Positions 25,370 to 35,143 are shown, counted from the first letter of the stretch. The stretch is 36,315 nt of DNA from an uncultured Clostridia bacterium (GCA_944388805.1 CALXKE010000017.1:1-36315), one strand, 5' to 3'. Made by a program: numbers and translations. Notes: a model not told the origin generated them from the letters alone.

Positions 25370-26032
25370 TTAATTATTCATCAACATGAGTTTATTATCC
25401 ATTTTATTAACAATTTTTGCATAATTAACTAATTCTTTTGAAGTTTTCTTATTAACTTCTTTGTCTGTTTTATATTTCATTTTATGTTCTAAACTTGCCC
25501 AGAAATCCATGGCCATTGTTCGTATCTGTATTTCCACTTTTACATATATGGTCTGTTTAGATAAAGTAACTGGTACTTTTACAATCATATGATAACTTGC
25601 ATATCCACTTTCTTTTGGATGATTTACATAGTCTTTTTCTTCCTCAACTTGAATTCCTGGTATCTCTTCGATTAAATTTCTAATTTTAAATATATCATCT
25701 CTTAATTGGCATATCACTCGAACTCCTGCAATATCATTGATATTTTCTATCATTTCTTTATATGTAAGTTCATAACCTTTTTTCTTCATTTTGTTTACAA
25801 TACTATCAGGTTGTTTTATCCTTGTATTGATATGGTCAATTAAATCATAGTTATAAAATACTTTAAATTCTTTTTGTAATATATTCATTTTCGTTTCTAA
25901 CTCTGTAATAGCCATTTCATATATTGTCATTAATTTTTCAAATGTATTTGTCTTTTCCTCTATTTTTTCATCATAACTTAAAAAGTTCTTCATCTCAACA
26001 ATTCCTAACTCTTTCGCTTTATTTTTTTTCAT
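25370..26032 (-). CDS. Small alarmone synthetase, GTP pyrophosphokinase (RelQ/YjbM type)
   Basis: 220 residues; ATG start after GAGGAG. Single RelA/SpoT synthetase domain without hydrolase or regulatory domains, the usual length for RelQ-like enzymes. Family motifs: HINTRIKQPDSIVNKMKKKG (GTP/ATP site), INDIAGVRVICQLRDDIF with the catalytic Asp and Arg, EKDYVNHPKESGYASYHMIV (the G loop and Tyr that stacks on GTP), and VEIQIRTMAMDFWASLEHKMKYK. It makes (p)ppGpp in response to stress, tetramerising in known RelQ proteins. It is the last gene before the large repeat and appears to be transcribed alone. Confidence 0.93.
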   Translation of the reverse strand: MKKNKAKELGIVEMKNFLSYDEKIEEKTNTFEKLMTIYEMAITELETKMNILQKEFKVFYNYDLIDHINTRIKQPDSIVNKMKKKGYELTYKEMIENINDIAGVRVICQLRDDIFKIRNLIEEIPGIQVEEEKDYVNHPKESGYASYHMIVKVPVTLSKQTIYVKVEIQIRTMAMDFWASLEHKMKYKTDKEVNKKTSKELVNYAKIVNKMDNKLMLMNN

Positions 26033-26153
26033 ATTTCATCACTACTCCTCATAGGATATTTATGTTTGTTCCTATTTAGTATATGCATATCCTATCTCAT
26101 AATTGTTTCTAAAACATATTTAAATTGTGTTTTTTTGATGAACTTGAGAAGTG

Positions 26154-26213
26154 GTTGACAAATCTGGCTTTTCGAGAACTTTTCTCTTCTTTTTTAATTT
26201 AACTATATTTTCC
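26154..26213. repeat. Half copy of the repeat at 18113-18205
   Basis: GACAAATCT, GAGAACTTTT and TTTTTAATTTAACTATAT occur in the same order and similar spacing as on the minus strand at about 18144-18205. Only one half of that imperfect hairpin is present here, so it looks like a degraded copy. Confidence 0.45.
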
Positions 26214-26221
26214 TATACCAC

Positions 26222-26267
26222 AAAAAAATGTCCCTCCTTATTAAACTTTTTTGTTTAATAAGAAGGG
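26222..26267 (-). terminator. Rho-independent terminator after the adhE operon
   Basis: On the minus strand CCTTCTTATTAAAC pairs with GTTTAATAAGGAGG around AAAAAA, followed by ACATTTTTTT. It lies about 40 bases past the stop of the 438-residue gene. Confidence 0.85.
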
Positions 26268-26305
26268 TTCACTTTACTGACTTTAAAACTCAAAATCCTA
26301 ACTTA

Positions 26306-27622
26306 TCATCTTGCATCATTATCATCAAGTGGTGTTTTTGAATCCTTATTCTTTTTTTCAAATTTTGCCCCTACGACTTTAGGCGTATTCTCTTTACTAA
26401 CGATTTCGCGCTTTCTTTTTTCTATGCTAAGAATTACTGTATCTACTAATTTTTTTGCTTTATCTACTCCTAAACTAGCTAATGCTTGATATAATCCAAC
26501 TTGATTACAATAATCACTAATTTCTAGTAAATTTTTATCTGACATAATTTCTTGCCCTTGCTGAATAAAGGTTTCTTTTGTATCTGCTGGTAATTGGTCC
26601 ATTGTTGCAACATATTCTTCCACTTTTTCAGCTGCTTTTACATTTCCTCTTATTTGTTCTTTTATATCCATCTCTGTTAATGGATTTATTTTTCCATTTG
26701 CCTTTTCTACTTTCTGTTTAATTATCTCTAATAAATATTGCTCTTCTTCTTCACTTATGTTTTGCATTTGTTTTGACTGTGGAATTCTTATTTTTTTAAA
26801 ACCATCTTCTACAAAGTCTTTTGCAACACGCTCTGCTATTTTTGCAATCAAGTCTTTTCGAAATACCTCTTCTTCGTATTCTCTTTTATACTGTTTTCTT
26901 ACACTTGTTGGAATATTTTTATATTCACATTTTGCTAATTGTGGAATATTATTAGCAAACATCTCCTCTGGTGATTGGATTTTTGAAAATGAGTCAAATT
27001 TGGTATTACCAAATCTTATATAATTTTGCATAATTTTTTTTGCGATGATACTATTGACTAATTGATCTATTCTATATTGTTCTGCTTCTTCTACTTCTTT
27101 TGCTTCAGGAAGAGTTTCCATAATTTTTTCTATTTTTTCTGTCACATCTCCATCTTTTATGATATCCTCTACTTCATCATGTAATCTATGCAAATTATCA
27201 ATAACCAGATTTACTTTTTCTTCTCTCTTTCTCTCTTCATCAGATATACCTGCTTCCACTATCGCATTTTTTTCTTTTATTCCTAAATCAGCTTTTCTTG
27301 CCAATTGAACTACTGTATCATCTGGTAAATTTTCTGCTATTGCTTCTGTTGCCTTAACCACATTTTCATCCGGTACTTTATCACTTTTAGATCCCTCTTT
27401 TATCAATTCTGCTGGTAATTCTGCTCTTAAGTCAGGTGGTAATATTTCCAATCCTTTTTCATAGGATTGTTTCAAAACTTCTTCAAATAATTCTGGGCAT
27501 TCTTCTATCTGTCTTACCATTTCTTGTGCAATTTTATTAATTTCTGCTGGGCTTAATTTTTTTCCTTTTGCGTTTTCAACTGTTTCTAATACTTTTTTAA
27601 CTCGTTTTTGTGAAAATATCAT
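26306..27622 (-). CDS. Uncharacterised charged helical protein, co-transcribed with adhE
   Basis: 438 residues; ATG after AAGGAAGG. I do not recognise the family. No signal peptide or membrane segment is visible. The chain is acidic and Lys/Glu-rich and looks almost wholly helical. The N-terminal ~100 residues contain ILPPDLRAELPAELIKEG. Two segments resemble short repeats: NAIVEAGISDEERKREEKV and the C-terminal LASLGVDKAKKLVDTVILSIEKRKREIV. The C-terminus is a low-complexity basic/acidic tail (KKNKDSKTPLDDNDAR). It starts 41 bases after the adhE stop with no terminator between, and is followed by a strong terminator, so it shares the adhE transcript. A structural or regulatory role around AdhE is possible but unsupported by any motif. 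Confidence 0.7.
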   Translation of the reverse strand: MIFSQKRVKKVLETVENAKGKKLSPAEINKIAQEMVRQIEECPELFEEVLKQSYEKGLEILPPDLRAELPAELIKEGSKSDKVPDENVVKATEAIAENLPDDTVVQLARKADLGIKEKNAIVEAGISDEERKREEKVNLVIDNLHRLHDEVEDIIKDGDVTEKIEKIMETLPEAKEVEEAEQYRIDQLVNSIIAKKIMQNYIRFGNTKFDSFSKIQSPEEMFANNIPQLAKCEYKNIPTSVRKQYKREYEEEVFRKDLIAKIAERVAKDFVEDGFKKIRIPQSKQMQNISEEEEQYLLEIIKQKVEKANGKINPLTEMDIKEQIRGNVKAAEKVEEYVATMDQLPADTKETFIQQGQEIMSDKNLLEISDYCNQVGLYQALASLGVDKAKKLVDTVILSIEKRKREIVSKENTPKVVGAKFEKKNKDSKTPLDDNDAR

Positions 27623-27663
27623 TGCATTCCTTCCTTTACTGTTACTTTTTTCATCATGTTATT

Positions 27664-30276
27664 CTATTTTACTTCATTTCCATAATAACTATCTAATAAG
27701 ATTTGTTTTATTTCTGATACTAGTGGTACTCTTGGGTTAGCAGTTGTACATTGATCTTCAAAAGCTCTATCTGCTAACATGTCCACTTTTGCTAAAAAGT
27801 CTTGTTCATCAATTCCAGCATCTTTAAATGATTTTGGAATACTCATATGCTCATTCATTTCTTTAATTTTTTCTATTAAGCTACTAATTCCCTCTTCAAC
27901 TGTTTTTGCTTTTAATCCTGCTTTTTTTGCTATTTCAGAATATTTTTTATCAGCAATAAAATATTCATATTTAGGGAATGAAACAAATTTTGTTGGTTTT
28001 GTAGCATTATATCTTACCACATATGGTAATAATATTGCATTGATTCTTCCATGTGGTAAATGGAATTCTGCACCAATTTTATGTGCCATTGAGTGGTTAA
28101 CGCCTAAAAAGGCATTTGTGAAAGCCATACCTGCAATTGTACTTGCATTATGCATTTTTTCACGAGCCAATTTATTAGTTCCATCATCATATGCTTGTTC
28201 TAAGTATTGGAATACTAATTCTACTGCTTTTTCAGCTAGTCCATCTGTATAATCTGATGCCATATTTGAAACATATGCTTCTAATGCATGTGTTAATACA
28301 TCCATTCCTGTATCTGCTGTAATAGATTTTGGTAAACTCATAACTAAATCTGGATCTACGATTGCTACATCTGGTGTTAATTCATAATCTGCTAATGGAT
28401 ATTTTTTATTTTTCTCTTTATCTGTGATAACGGCAAATGATGTTACCTCTGAACCTGTACCTGATGTTGTTGGAATGGCTACCATTTGACATTTTTCTCC
28501 TAATTTAGGGAATTTATAGGTACGTTTTCTTATATCCATAAATTTCAATTTTAAACCTTCTGGATCTGCTTCTGGATGTTCATAGAATAGCCACATTCCT
28601 TTTGCTGCATCAATTGGACTTCCTCCTCCTAATGCAATAATGACATCTGGTTTGAAGTTTTTCATTGCTTCAACACCTTTCATGATGGTATCAAATGATG
28701 GGTCTGATTCTACTTCACTAAAGATTTCTGAATGCACATAATGTTGTCTATTTCTTAAGTGATACAAAATTTTATCTACATATCCTAATTTTACCATTCC
28801 TGGATCTGTTACTATAAATGCTCTTTCAATATTTGGCATTTTCTCTAAATAAGCAATTGAACCTGCTTCAAAATATATTTTTTCTGGAACTTTAAACCAT
28901 TGCATATTAACCCTCCTATTTGCAACTCTTTTTATATTAATCAAGTTTACTGATGATACATTGGCTGTCGTTGAGTTTCCACCAAATGAACCACAACCTA
29001 ATGTTAATGATGGCATGTTTGTATTATATATATCACCAATTGCTCCATGTGTTGATGGAGAGTTTACAATAATTCTTCCTGCCTTCATGGTTTCTGAAAA
29101 TCTTAAAATTGTATCTTTATTTTCTGAATGAATAACAGCTGAATGTCCTAGTCCACCAAATTCTAGTAATTTTTCTGCTAATGGTATTCCTTCATCTTCA
29201 TCTTTTACAACATAGTATGTTAATACTGGACTTAATTTTTCTTTTGAGAATGGATATTCTTTTCCAACTCCTGTTTCAGGAACAACAATTACTTTTGTAT
29301 CTTCTGGAATTTCAAATCCTGCCTCTTTTGCAATTGTATGAGGATATTGTCCTGGTACATGTGATTTTAATTTGTAATCTCCATTTTCTAATTTTTCAAA
29401 CATACTATTTGCTAATTTTTCTTTTTCTTCTTTATTTACAAAATAGCAACCTGCTTTTTTCATTAATTCTTCAAATCTTTTTTGAATTTCTTTATCAATA
29501 ATAACGGCTTGTTCTGATGCACAAATCATACCATTGTCAAATGCTTTTGACATGACTAAATCATTTACAGATGTTTCTAATTTTGCTGTTTTATCAATAT
29601 AGCATGGAACATTTCCAGGTCCTACACCTAATGCTGGTTTTCCACAGGAATAAGCTGATTTCACCATGCCTGTCCCACCTGTTGCTAAAATTAGATTAAC
29701 ATCTGGGTGATTCATTAATAATCTTGTCGCTGTAATACTTGGTTTTTCAATCCATAAAATACAGTTTTCTGGTGCACCTGCTTTTACAGCTGCATCTCTT
29801 AAAATCCTAGCTGCTTCTACACTACATTTTTGTGCAGATGGGTGAAAACCAAATATAATAACATTTCTCGTTTTTGCTGATATGATAGATTTAAACATGG
29901 TTGTAGATGTTGGGTTTGTAACAGGTGTAACCCCTGCTATAATTCCAATTGGCTCTGCAATCTCTACATAATCGTCTTCTATATTTTCATCTATAATTCC
30001 TACTGTTTTTTCATATTTGATACTATGATATATATATTCTGTTGCAAACATATTCTTTGTAATCTTATCTTCATAGATTCCTCTTTTGGTTTCTTCAACC
30101 GCCATTTTCGCTAATCTCATGTGATTTTCGAGACCTGCCATTGCCATTGCTTTTGTGATGTTGTTTACTGTTTCTTGGTCTAATTTTAAATATTCTTGAG
30201 ATGCTACTTTTGCCTTTTGTACTAAATCATCAATCATTTGTTTAATTTCTTGTTCTTCATTTACGTTATCACTCAT
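27664..30276 (-). CDS. adhE: Bifunctional acetaldehyde-CoA/alcohol dehydrogenase (AdhE)
   Basis: 870 residues; ATG after GAGGAGG, the normal full length for AdhE. The N-terminal aldehyde dehydrogenase half (1-440) has the catalytic C252 in NGMICASEQ and the NAD-binding ATGGTGMVKSAYSCGKPA. A linker leads to the iron-type alcohol dehydrogenase half (about 455-870), with GGGSPIDAAKGMW, TTSGTGSEVTSFAVIT and metal ligands in DVLTHALEAYVS, NHSMAHKIGAEFHLPHG. It reduces acetyl-CoA to acetaldehyde and then ethanol, regenerating two NAD+ per acetyl-CoA; known AdhE proteins form spirosome filaments. With pflB/pflA in this window it completes a pyruvate-to-ethanol branch. Confidence 0.97.
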   Translation of the reverse strand: MSDNVNEEQEIKQMIDDLVQKAKVASQEYLKLDQETVNNITKAMAMAGLENHMRLAKMAVEETKRGIYEDKITKNMFATEYIYHSIKYEKTVGIIDENIEDDYVEIAEPIGIIAGVTPVTNPTSTTMFKSIISAKTRNVIIFGFHPSAQKCSVEAARILRDAAVKAGAPENCILWIEKPSITATRLLMNHPDVNLILATGGTGMVKSAYSCGKPALGVGPGNVPCYIDKTAKLETSVNDLVMSKAFDNGMICASEQAVIIDKEIQKRFEELMKKAGCYFVNKEEKEKLANSMFEKLENGDYKLKSHVPGQYPHTIAKEAGFEIPEDTKVIVVPETGVGKEYPFSKEKLSPVLTYYVVKDEDEGIPLAEKLLEFGGLGHSAVIHSENKDTILRFSETMKAGRIIVNSPSTHGAIGDIYNTNMPSLTLGCGSFGGNSTTANVSSVNLINIKRVANRRVNMQWFKVPEKIYFEAGSIAYLEKMPNIERAFIVTDPGMVKLGYVDKILYHLRNRQHYVHSEIFSEVESDPSFDTIMKGVEAMKNFKPDVIIALGGGSPIDAAKGMWLFYEHPEADPEGLKLKFMDIRKRTYKFPKLGEKCQMVAIPTTSGTGSEVTSFAVITDKEKNKKYPLADYELTPDVAIVDPDLVMSLPKSITADTGMDVLTHALEAYVSNMASDYTDGLAEKAVELVFQYLEQAYDDGTNKLAREKMHNASTIAGMAFTNAFLGVNHSMAHKIGAEFHLPHGRINAILLPYVVRYNATKPTKFVSFPKYEYFIADKKYSEIAKKAGLKAKTVEEGISSLIEKIKEMNEHMSIPKSFKDAGIDEQDFLAKVDMLADRAFEDQCTTANPRVPLVSEIKQILLDSYYGNEVK

Positions 30277-30363
30277 AAATAACCTCCTCTTCGAGCATTA
30301 CATATTTGCTCTATGTTTTATAAAACCTTCTATTACTTCATTATAAAAGATCTCAACAAATCC

Positions 30364-30391
30364 ATTATATATGATTGGTATGAAATGTCAA
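30364..30391 (-). promoter_or_regulatory. Promoter of adhE
   Basis: Minus strand: consensus -35 TTGACA (30391-30386), 16-base spacer, consensus -10 TATAAT (30369-30364), about 88 bases before the ATG. An imperfect palindrome TTGTAACATTTTGTCAA lies upstream (about 30421-30437); it faintly resembles a Rex operator (TTGTTAA-type halves), which would fit redox control, but the match is poor. Confidence 0.7.
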
Positions 30392-30493
30392 TAATCTATA
30401 AAAGATATTTTTCAGTTTTTTTGACAAAATGTTACAATTCACAGTCTTAATAGATGCTAATTAGAATGTTGATATATAAAACACTATTAACTG

Positions 30494-30525
30494 TAAAAAA
30501 ATACAAGCACTTTGTACTTGTATTT
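30494..30525 (-). terminator. Rho-independent terminator at the end of the M23 gene
   Basis: On the minus strand AAATACAAG (30525-30517) pairs with CTTGTATTT (30507-30499), followed by a T run to 30495. The stem touches the stop codon. Confidence 0.8.
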
Positions 30526-31532
30526 TATTTTTTGTATAAATAATCTTGCGGATTAACAGTTTCTCCGTTTACTCTAATTTCTAAATGTAAATGTGGTCCT
30601 GTTGAATTTCCTGTTGAACCAACTGCTGCTATGACATCTCCTGCTTTTACAGTATCTCCTTTTTTTACATACATTTTACTTGTATGCGCATACCAAGTTT
30701 CTACACCATTTCCATGGTCTACTTTTACTAGATATCCATAAGAACCACTATATTCTGCACTAATTACTGTACCATCTGCTACCACTTTGATATCTGTCCC
30801 TTGTGTTGCTGCAATATCTAATCCTGTATGTGTTGATCTTCTTATACTGCTACTTGCCCCATATCTGGAAGTAATTGTTCCCTCAATTGGTGTTACCGCT
30901 AATTTAATACCATTAATACTTGGTAAAGCATTCCATCTTTCTTCCTCTTCTTTTTGTTGTTCTATTTCTTGTATAGCAGTTTGTACTGTTTCTTGAACAT
31001 TTGCTTTTGCCACTTCTAAATCTGATGTATCTGCTTCTTCTTCGTTTTGTGTATATTTTTCTACAATACTTAAATCAATTTCCTCACTATCATTTTCTTC
31101 TTTTATTTCATTTACTAATTCTTCTGCTTCTTCACTTGTATTTACTTTTTCAACTACATTTTCTTGAACTGCTATCTCATAATATTTATAAGTAATGGTT
31201 GTTTCTTCTTTTAATTCTTGTACAACCTCTTTTTCCTCTGTATTTTCTGTTCTGCTTACTAATTTTAACTCATATTCTGGTTGTTCATTTAAGCTAATAT
31301 CTTCAATTGTCTTACTTGAACTTTCTGTAATCTCTTCTTTTAATGTTTCTTCTAATGCTTGTTTATTTTCTACATATCCTAGCTCTTCACCAGAAATACT
31401 TACTTTATACATTGGTTTATATTTAATTAAAATAATCGCGATAATAATCCCCAAAGCTATTATTGTAATGTTAAAAAATTTGAGAAACTCTTTTGTGTAA
31501 AATTTTAGTTTCTTTTTTAAAATAAAATCCAC
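30525..31532 (-). CDS. Membrane-anchored M23 family metallopeptidase (LytM domain)
   Basis: 335 residues. A single N-terminal membrane segment (about 18-37, ITIIALGIIIAIILIKY) is followed by a long Glu-rich extracellular stretch with predicted coiled coil (VQTAIQEIEQQKEEEERW). The C-terminal LytM domain has Zn ligands in STHTGLDIAA (His, Asp) and HLHLEIRVNG (His), plus YAHTSKMYVKKGDTVKAG. Such enzymes cut peptidoglycan cross-bridges or stems; some sporulation members (SpoIIQ type) have a similar anchor-plus-LytM layout, but the zinc ligands here look intact. The GTG at 31532 is only one base from AAAGGAG; an ATT at 31523 is ten bases away and would also be in frame. Confidence 0.88.
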   Translation of the reverse strand: MDFILKKKLKFYTKEFLKFFNITIIALGIIIAIILIKYKPMYKVSISGEELGYVENKQALEETLKEEITESSSKTIEDISLNEQPEYELKLVSRTENTEEKEVVQELKEETTITYKYYEIAVQENVVEKVNTSEEAEELVNEIKEENDSEEIDLSIVEKYTQNEEEADTSDLEVAKANVQETVQTAIQEIEQQKEEEERWNALPSINGIKLAVTPIEGTITSRYGASSSIRRSTHTGLDIAATQGTDIKVVADGTVISAEYSGSYGYLVKVDHGNGVETWYAHTSKMYVKKGDTVKAGDVIAAVGSTGNSTGPHLHLEIRVNGETVNPQDYLYKK

Positions 31533-31565
31533 TCTCCTTTATGTCTTTTTGCGCGACTAGACTAT

Positions 31566-31594
31566 ATTATACTATATATTCTGCCTTTTTTCAA
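31566..31594 (-). promoter_or_regulatory. Promoter of the M23 peptidase gene
   Basis: Minus strand: -35 box TTGAAA (31594-31589), 17-base spacer, -10 box TATAAT (31571-31566), about 25 bases before the ribosome site. Confidence 0.65.
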
Positions 31595-31846
31595 ACTTTG
31601 TATACATAATTTTGAATAAAAAAACAAAATTATATAGAATTTTCAAAATTCTTCCTTTTTTACCAGCATTTTTTCTTTCAAAATCTCTTTTTTTCTTATT
31701 TTTCCTTAATTTTACATGTTCTTTTGATATGTACTTTACCGTTTAGATTCAATTTTTAACAGGTATCTAAATTATATTCTAAGCAATTTTCGTAGAAATT
31801 AACACACTATATCGTCTTAATAATTAACAACAATCTTGTAAGATAT

Positions 31847-32067
31847 CATTTAGACCTTCCCCACTAAGAGGAACGATAGGTTATATTTTTTAGATTCGAA
31901 TGCGACCGGAAATGTTTTTAGGAATTCTTATATCTAAATCGTAAAGCGTCCTGTTTCCGGGTATTGTTACAATTTAGATATTAGAATTTCTTAAACAAAA
32001 ATTGGAGGGTAGCCGAGAATCTAAAAAATATAACCTATCGTTCCTCTTAGTGGGGAAGGCCTAAATG
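31847..32067 (+). repeat. Large inverted-repeat element, distant family A member
   Basis: The 221-bp element has arms of about 51 bp with one mismatch (CATTTAGACCTTCCCCACTA onward, partner ending at 32067). The core has CGAATGCGACCGGAA after the left arm, an inner stem GAATTCTTATATCTAAAT/ATTTAGATATTAGAATTTC, and GTAGCCGAG (32009-32017) before the right arm. Position and order of GAATGYG, ATTCTTA, TAGAATT and AGCCGAG mirror the copies at 7788 and 17768, although the middle differs. It lies in the gap between the divergent M23 and XRE genes; 31595-31846 is otherwise AT-rich with nothing recognised. Confidence 0.7.
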
Positions 32068-32111
32068 GTAATTCCAGTAGAATCTAATTTTTAGCTTTTA
32101 CTACAAAAACC

Positions 32112-32160
32112 TTGACTTTTTTCATTTATTATTATATAGTATCATCGTAGACTATATAGT
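32112..32160 (+). promoter_or_regulatory. Promoter and possible operator of the XRE regulator
   Basis: -35 box TTGACT (32112-32117), 17-base spacer, -10 box TATAGT (32135-32140). ATTATATAGTA overlaps the -10 box and a true palindrome, ACTATATAGT, recurs at 32151-32160, about two helical turns downstream. Paired similar sites at and after the -10 box suggest autorepression by the XRE protein; this is inference. Confidence 0.55.
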
Positions 32161-32208
32161 AAACATATACTTTACATTTGTTAGTAATAAAATAGGAAGG
32201 TGATATAT

Positions 32209-32535
32209 ATGGCATTAGATTATAATATTATTGGTCAAAGAATTAAACAAGCAAGACTTGCTAAAAACTATACACAAGAAGAACTATCAGAAAAAATAGA
32301 TGTTTCTGTTGCATTCTTAAGTAGAGTTGAAAGAGGAAATTCTCATATCAATTTAAAAAGATTAACACAAATTTGTAATTTATTAGATGTTTCAGAAGGA
32401 TATATTTTAAGTGGTACTTCTAGTGATTCAGAAAATTATCTATCCAAAGAGTTCTCTGACTTATTAAAAAGTTGCCCAGCACATAAACAAAGATTAATTT
32501 ATAAAATTGCAAAAATCATTGCAGAATCTGAATAA
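32209..32535 (+). CDS. XRE-family helix-turn-helix transcriptional regulator
   Basis: 108 residues from the ATG at 32209, placed after AGGAAGGTGAT; the GTG at 32200 is part of the ribosome-site region. Residues about 5-60 form a Cro/C1-type HTH: IGQRIKQARLAKNYTQEELSEKIDVSVAFLSRVERGNSHINLKRLTQICNLLDV, given here in outline as helix 2 TQEELSEKI and recognition helix VAFLSRVERG. The C-terminal 40 residues (EFSDLLKSCPAHKQRLIYKIAKII) form a short helical tail that may dimerise. It is monocistronic, with its own terminator. The target is unknown; pflB, 370 bases downstream, is a neighbour on the same strand but has its own promoter. Confidence 0.9.
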   Translation: MALDYNIIGQRIKQARLAKNYTQEELSEKIDVSVAFLSRVERGNSHINLKRLTQICNLLDVSEGYILSGTSSDSENYLSKEFSDLLKSCPAHKQRLIYKIAKIIAESE

Positions 32536-32543
32536 ATTCATAT

Positions 32544-32577
32544 AAAAAACCAATATTGAAAAAATATTGGTTTTTTG
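32544..32577 (+). terminator. Rho-independent terminator after the XRE gene
   Basis: AAAACCAATATT pairs with AATATTGGTTTT around a short A-rich loop, and TTTTTT follows. Clean intrinsic terminator. Apart from this and the pflB promoter, the 370-base gap to pflB is AT-rich and shows nothing else. Confidence 0.9.
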
Positions 32578-32762
32578 TTGCTTTTGCAACAGATTTTTTT
32601 AAAATTTATCCATATGATTAATTTGCAAATGTAATTAATAATAGAAATTATCTATTATCTTCATACAAAAGATATACTGTTTAAATTTGATAGAAATTAT
32701 GCCATAATATTTTCCTTATATCGACAAAATTTTACAGCTTTATAAATTATTTTCATTTTGGA

Positions 32763-32791
32763 TTGATTATATTTCACAGATATGGTATCAT
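32763..32791 (+). promoter_or_regulatory. Promoter of pflB
   Basis: -35 box TTGATT (32763-32768), 17-base spacer, -10 box TATCAT (32786-32791). It would give a leader of about 108 bases before the ATG at 32906, with AAGGAGGG as ribosome site. Confidence 0.5.
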
Positions 32792-32905
32792 ATTATGTGG
32801 TCAAAATGATAATACTAAAAAATAGGAAAAATTTAAATGGAATTGCTAATAATGATTATTAATTATATTTCATTTTATTCTTAATTAAGGAGGGTTTTTA
32901 ATATT

Positions 32906-35143
32906 ATGAAATTTGAACAATGGGAAGGATTTGAAAAAGGTGATTGGCAAAGCGAAATCAATGTAAGAGATTTCATTCAAAGAAACTATACACCTTATGA
33001 AGGAGATTCAACATTTTTGGCTGGACCTACAGAAAAAACAAAAAAATTGTGGGACGAAGTACTAGAACTTTACAAAAAAGAAAAAGCTTCTAAAGGCGGT
33101 GTACTAGATATAGACACAAAAACAATTTCTAGTGTTAATGCCTATGAACCTGGATATATTGATAAAGATTTAGAAGAAATTGTAGGACTTCAAACAGATG
33201 CTCCTTTAAAAAGAGCAATTATGCCTTATGGGGGAATTCGTATCGTAGAAAAAGCTTGTGAAGCTTATGATAGAAAAGTAGATGATGAAGTCGAAGAAAT
33301 TTTCCACAAATATAGAAAAACACATAATGATGGTGTATTTAGTGTATACACGCCAGACATTAGAGCTGCTAGAAGTTCTCACTTACTTACTGGATTACCA
33401 GACGGATATGGTAGAGGAAGAATTATTGGTGATTACAGAAGAGTTGCCCTTTATGGTGTTGATGTATTAATTGAAGAAAAGAAAAAAGATTTAGACATAT
33501 TAAATGTAGATTGTTTAACTGAAGAAGTGATTCGTGAAAGAGAAGAAATTAGTGAGCAAATCAAAGCTTTAAATGATTTAAAAGAAATGGCTTCAAAATA
33601 TGGTTTTGATATTTCTAAACCTGCAAACAACAGTAAAGAAGCTGTTCAATGGTTATACTTTGGATATTTAGGTGCTGTAAAATCTCAAGATGGTGCAGCA
33701 ATGAGTCTTGGTAGAACCTCTACTTTCTTAGATATCTATTTTGAAAGAGATTTAGAAAATGGAACCATCACAGAAGAAGAAGTTCAAGAAATCATGGATC
33801 ATTTCGTTATGAAATTAAGATTAGTTCGTTTCTTAAGAACACCTGAATACAACGAATTATTTAGTGGTGACCCAGTATGGGTAACAGAAAGTATTGGTGG
33901 TATGGGAATTGATGGAAGAACTTTAGTTACAAAAAACTCTTTTAGAATTCTTCATACACTAGAAAACTTAGGACCAGCTCCAGAACCAAATTTAACGGTT
34001 TTATGGTCTGTCAATTTACCAGATGGATTTAAAAGATATACAACAGATTTATCTATCAAAACATCTTCTATCCAATACGAAAGCGATGATTTAATGAGAA
34101 TCACATTAGGAGATGATTATGGAATTGCTTGTTGTGTTTCTCCAATGAAAATTGGTAAACAAATGCAATTCTTTGGTGCAAGAGCAAACTTAGCAAAAAC
34201 TTTACTATATGCTATCAATGGTGGTAGAGATGAAATGTCTGGAAAACAAATTACTCCAAAATTTGCTCCAATTACTTCTGAATATTTAGATTATGATGAG
34301 GTTATGGAGAAATTCAATCAAATGATGGATTATGTAGCTAAAATTTATATTAAAGCACTAAACGCTATCCACTATATGCATGACAAATATTGTTATGAAG
34401 CAATTGAAATGGCGCTTCATGATAAAGATATTATCAGAACAATGGCTTGTGGTATTGCTGGTTTATCTGTTGTTGCCGATTCACTTTCTGCAATTAAATA
34501 TGCAAAAGTAAAAGTTATCAGAGATGAAACTGGACTAGCTGTTGATTATGCAATAGAAGGAGATTTTCCTAAATTTGGTAATGATGATGAACGAGTAGAT
34601 AGTATCGCTGTTGATATTGTAAAAACATTTATGAATAAATTAAAGAGATATCCAACTTATAGAAATTCTAAACATACTCTATCTATTCTTACAATCACAT
34701 CAAACGTCGTTTATGGAAAAGCTACAGGAAATACGCCTGATGGAAGAAGAATGGGAGCTCCATTCGGACCTGGTGCAAATCCATTACATGGAAGAGATAC
34801 AAATGGTGCATTAGCTGTTATGAATTCTATTGCAAAATTACCATTTGATTTTGCAGAAGACGGAATTTCATATACATTCTCAATCACACCTAAAACATTA
34901 GGAAAAGATGAAGATACTAGAGTAACAAACTTAGTTAATATGTTAGATGGATATTTCAAACAAACAGGACATCATATCAATGTAAATGTTTTCGATAGAA
35001 GCTTATTAATTGATGCTATGGAACATCCAGAAAATTATCCTCAATTAACCATTAGAGTATCTGGATATGCGGTAAACTTTACAAAATTAACAAGAGAACA
35101 ACAATTAGATGTTATTAATAGAACGATTCATGAAAAAATTTAA
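32906..35143 (+). CDS. pflB: Formate C-acetyltransferase (pyruvate formate-lyase)
   Basis: 745 residues; ATG eleven bases after AAGGAGGG. Glycyl-radical enzyme that splits pyruvate with CoA into acetyl-CoA and formate under anaerobic conditions. Catalytic cysteines C409 and C410 lie in [10 protein letters not shown], and the radical glycine G720 in RVSGYAVNF near the C-terminus. [24 protein letters not shown] is the conserved segment near the active site. Length and motifs fit true PflB rather than diol dehydratase-type relatives. It is followed by its activase gene and, with adhE, makes the acetyl-CoA/formate/ethanol branch. Confidence 0.98.
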   Translation: MKFEQWEGFEKGDWQSEINVRDFIQRNYTPYEGDSTFLAGPTEKTKKLWDEVLELYKKEKASKGGVLDIDTKTISSVNAYEPGYIDKDLEEIVGLQTDAPLKRAIMPYGGIRIVEKACEAYDRKVDDEVEEIFHKYRKTHNDGVFSVYTPDIRAARSSHLLTGLPDGYGRGRIIGDYRRVALYGVDVLIEEKKKDLDILNVDCLTEEVIREREEISEQIKALNDLKEMASKYGFDISKPANNSKEAVQWLYFGYLGAVKSQDGAAMSLGRTSTFLDIYFERDLENGTITEEEVQEIMDHFVMKLRLVRFLRTPEYNELFSGDPVWVTESIGGMGIDGRTLVTKNSFRILHTLENLGPAPEPNLTVLWSVNLPDGFKRYTTDLSIKTSSIQYESDDLMRITLGDDYGIACCVSPMKIGKQMQFFGARANLAKTLLYAINGGRDEMSGKQITPKFAPITSEYLDYDEVMEKFNQMMDYVAKIYIKALNAIHYMHDKYCYEAIEMALHDKDIIRTMACGIAGLSVVADSLSAIKYAKVKVIRDETGLAVDYAIEGDFPKFGNDDERVDSIAVDIVKTFMNKLKRYPTYRNSKHTLSILTITSNVVYGKATGNTPDGRRMGAPFGPGANPLHGRDTNGALAVMNSIAKLPFDFAEDGISYTFSITPKTLGKDEDTRVTNLVNMLDGYFKQTGHHINVNVFDRSLLIDAMEHPENYPQLTIRVSGYAVNFTKLTREQQLDVINRTIHEKI

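Noticed and set aside
30421..30437. Rex operator upstream of adhE
   Set aside because: TTGTAACATTTTGTCAA has one good half but the wrong length and mismatches in the second half; too weak to call.
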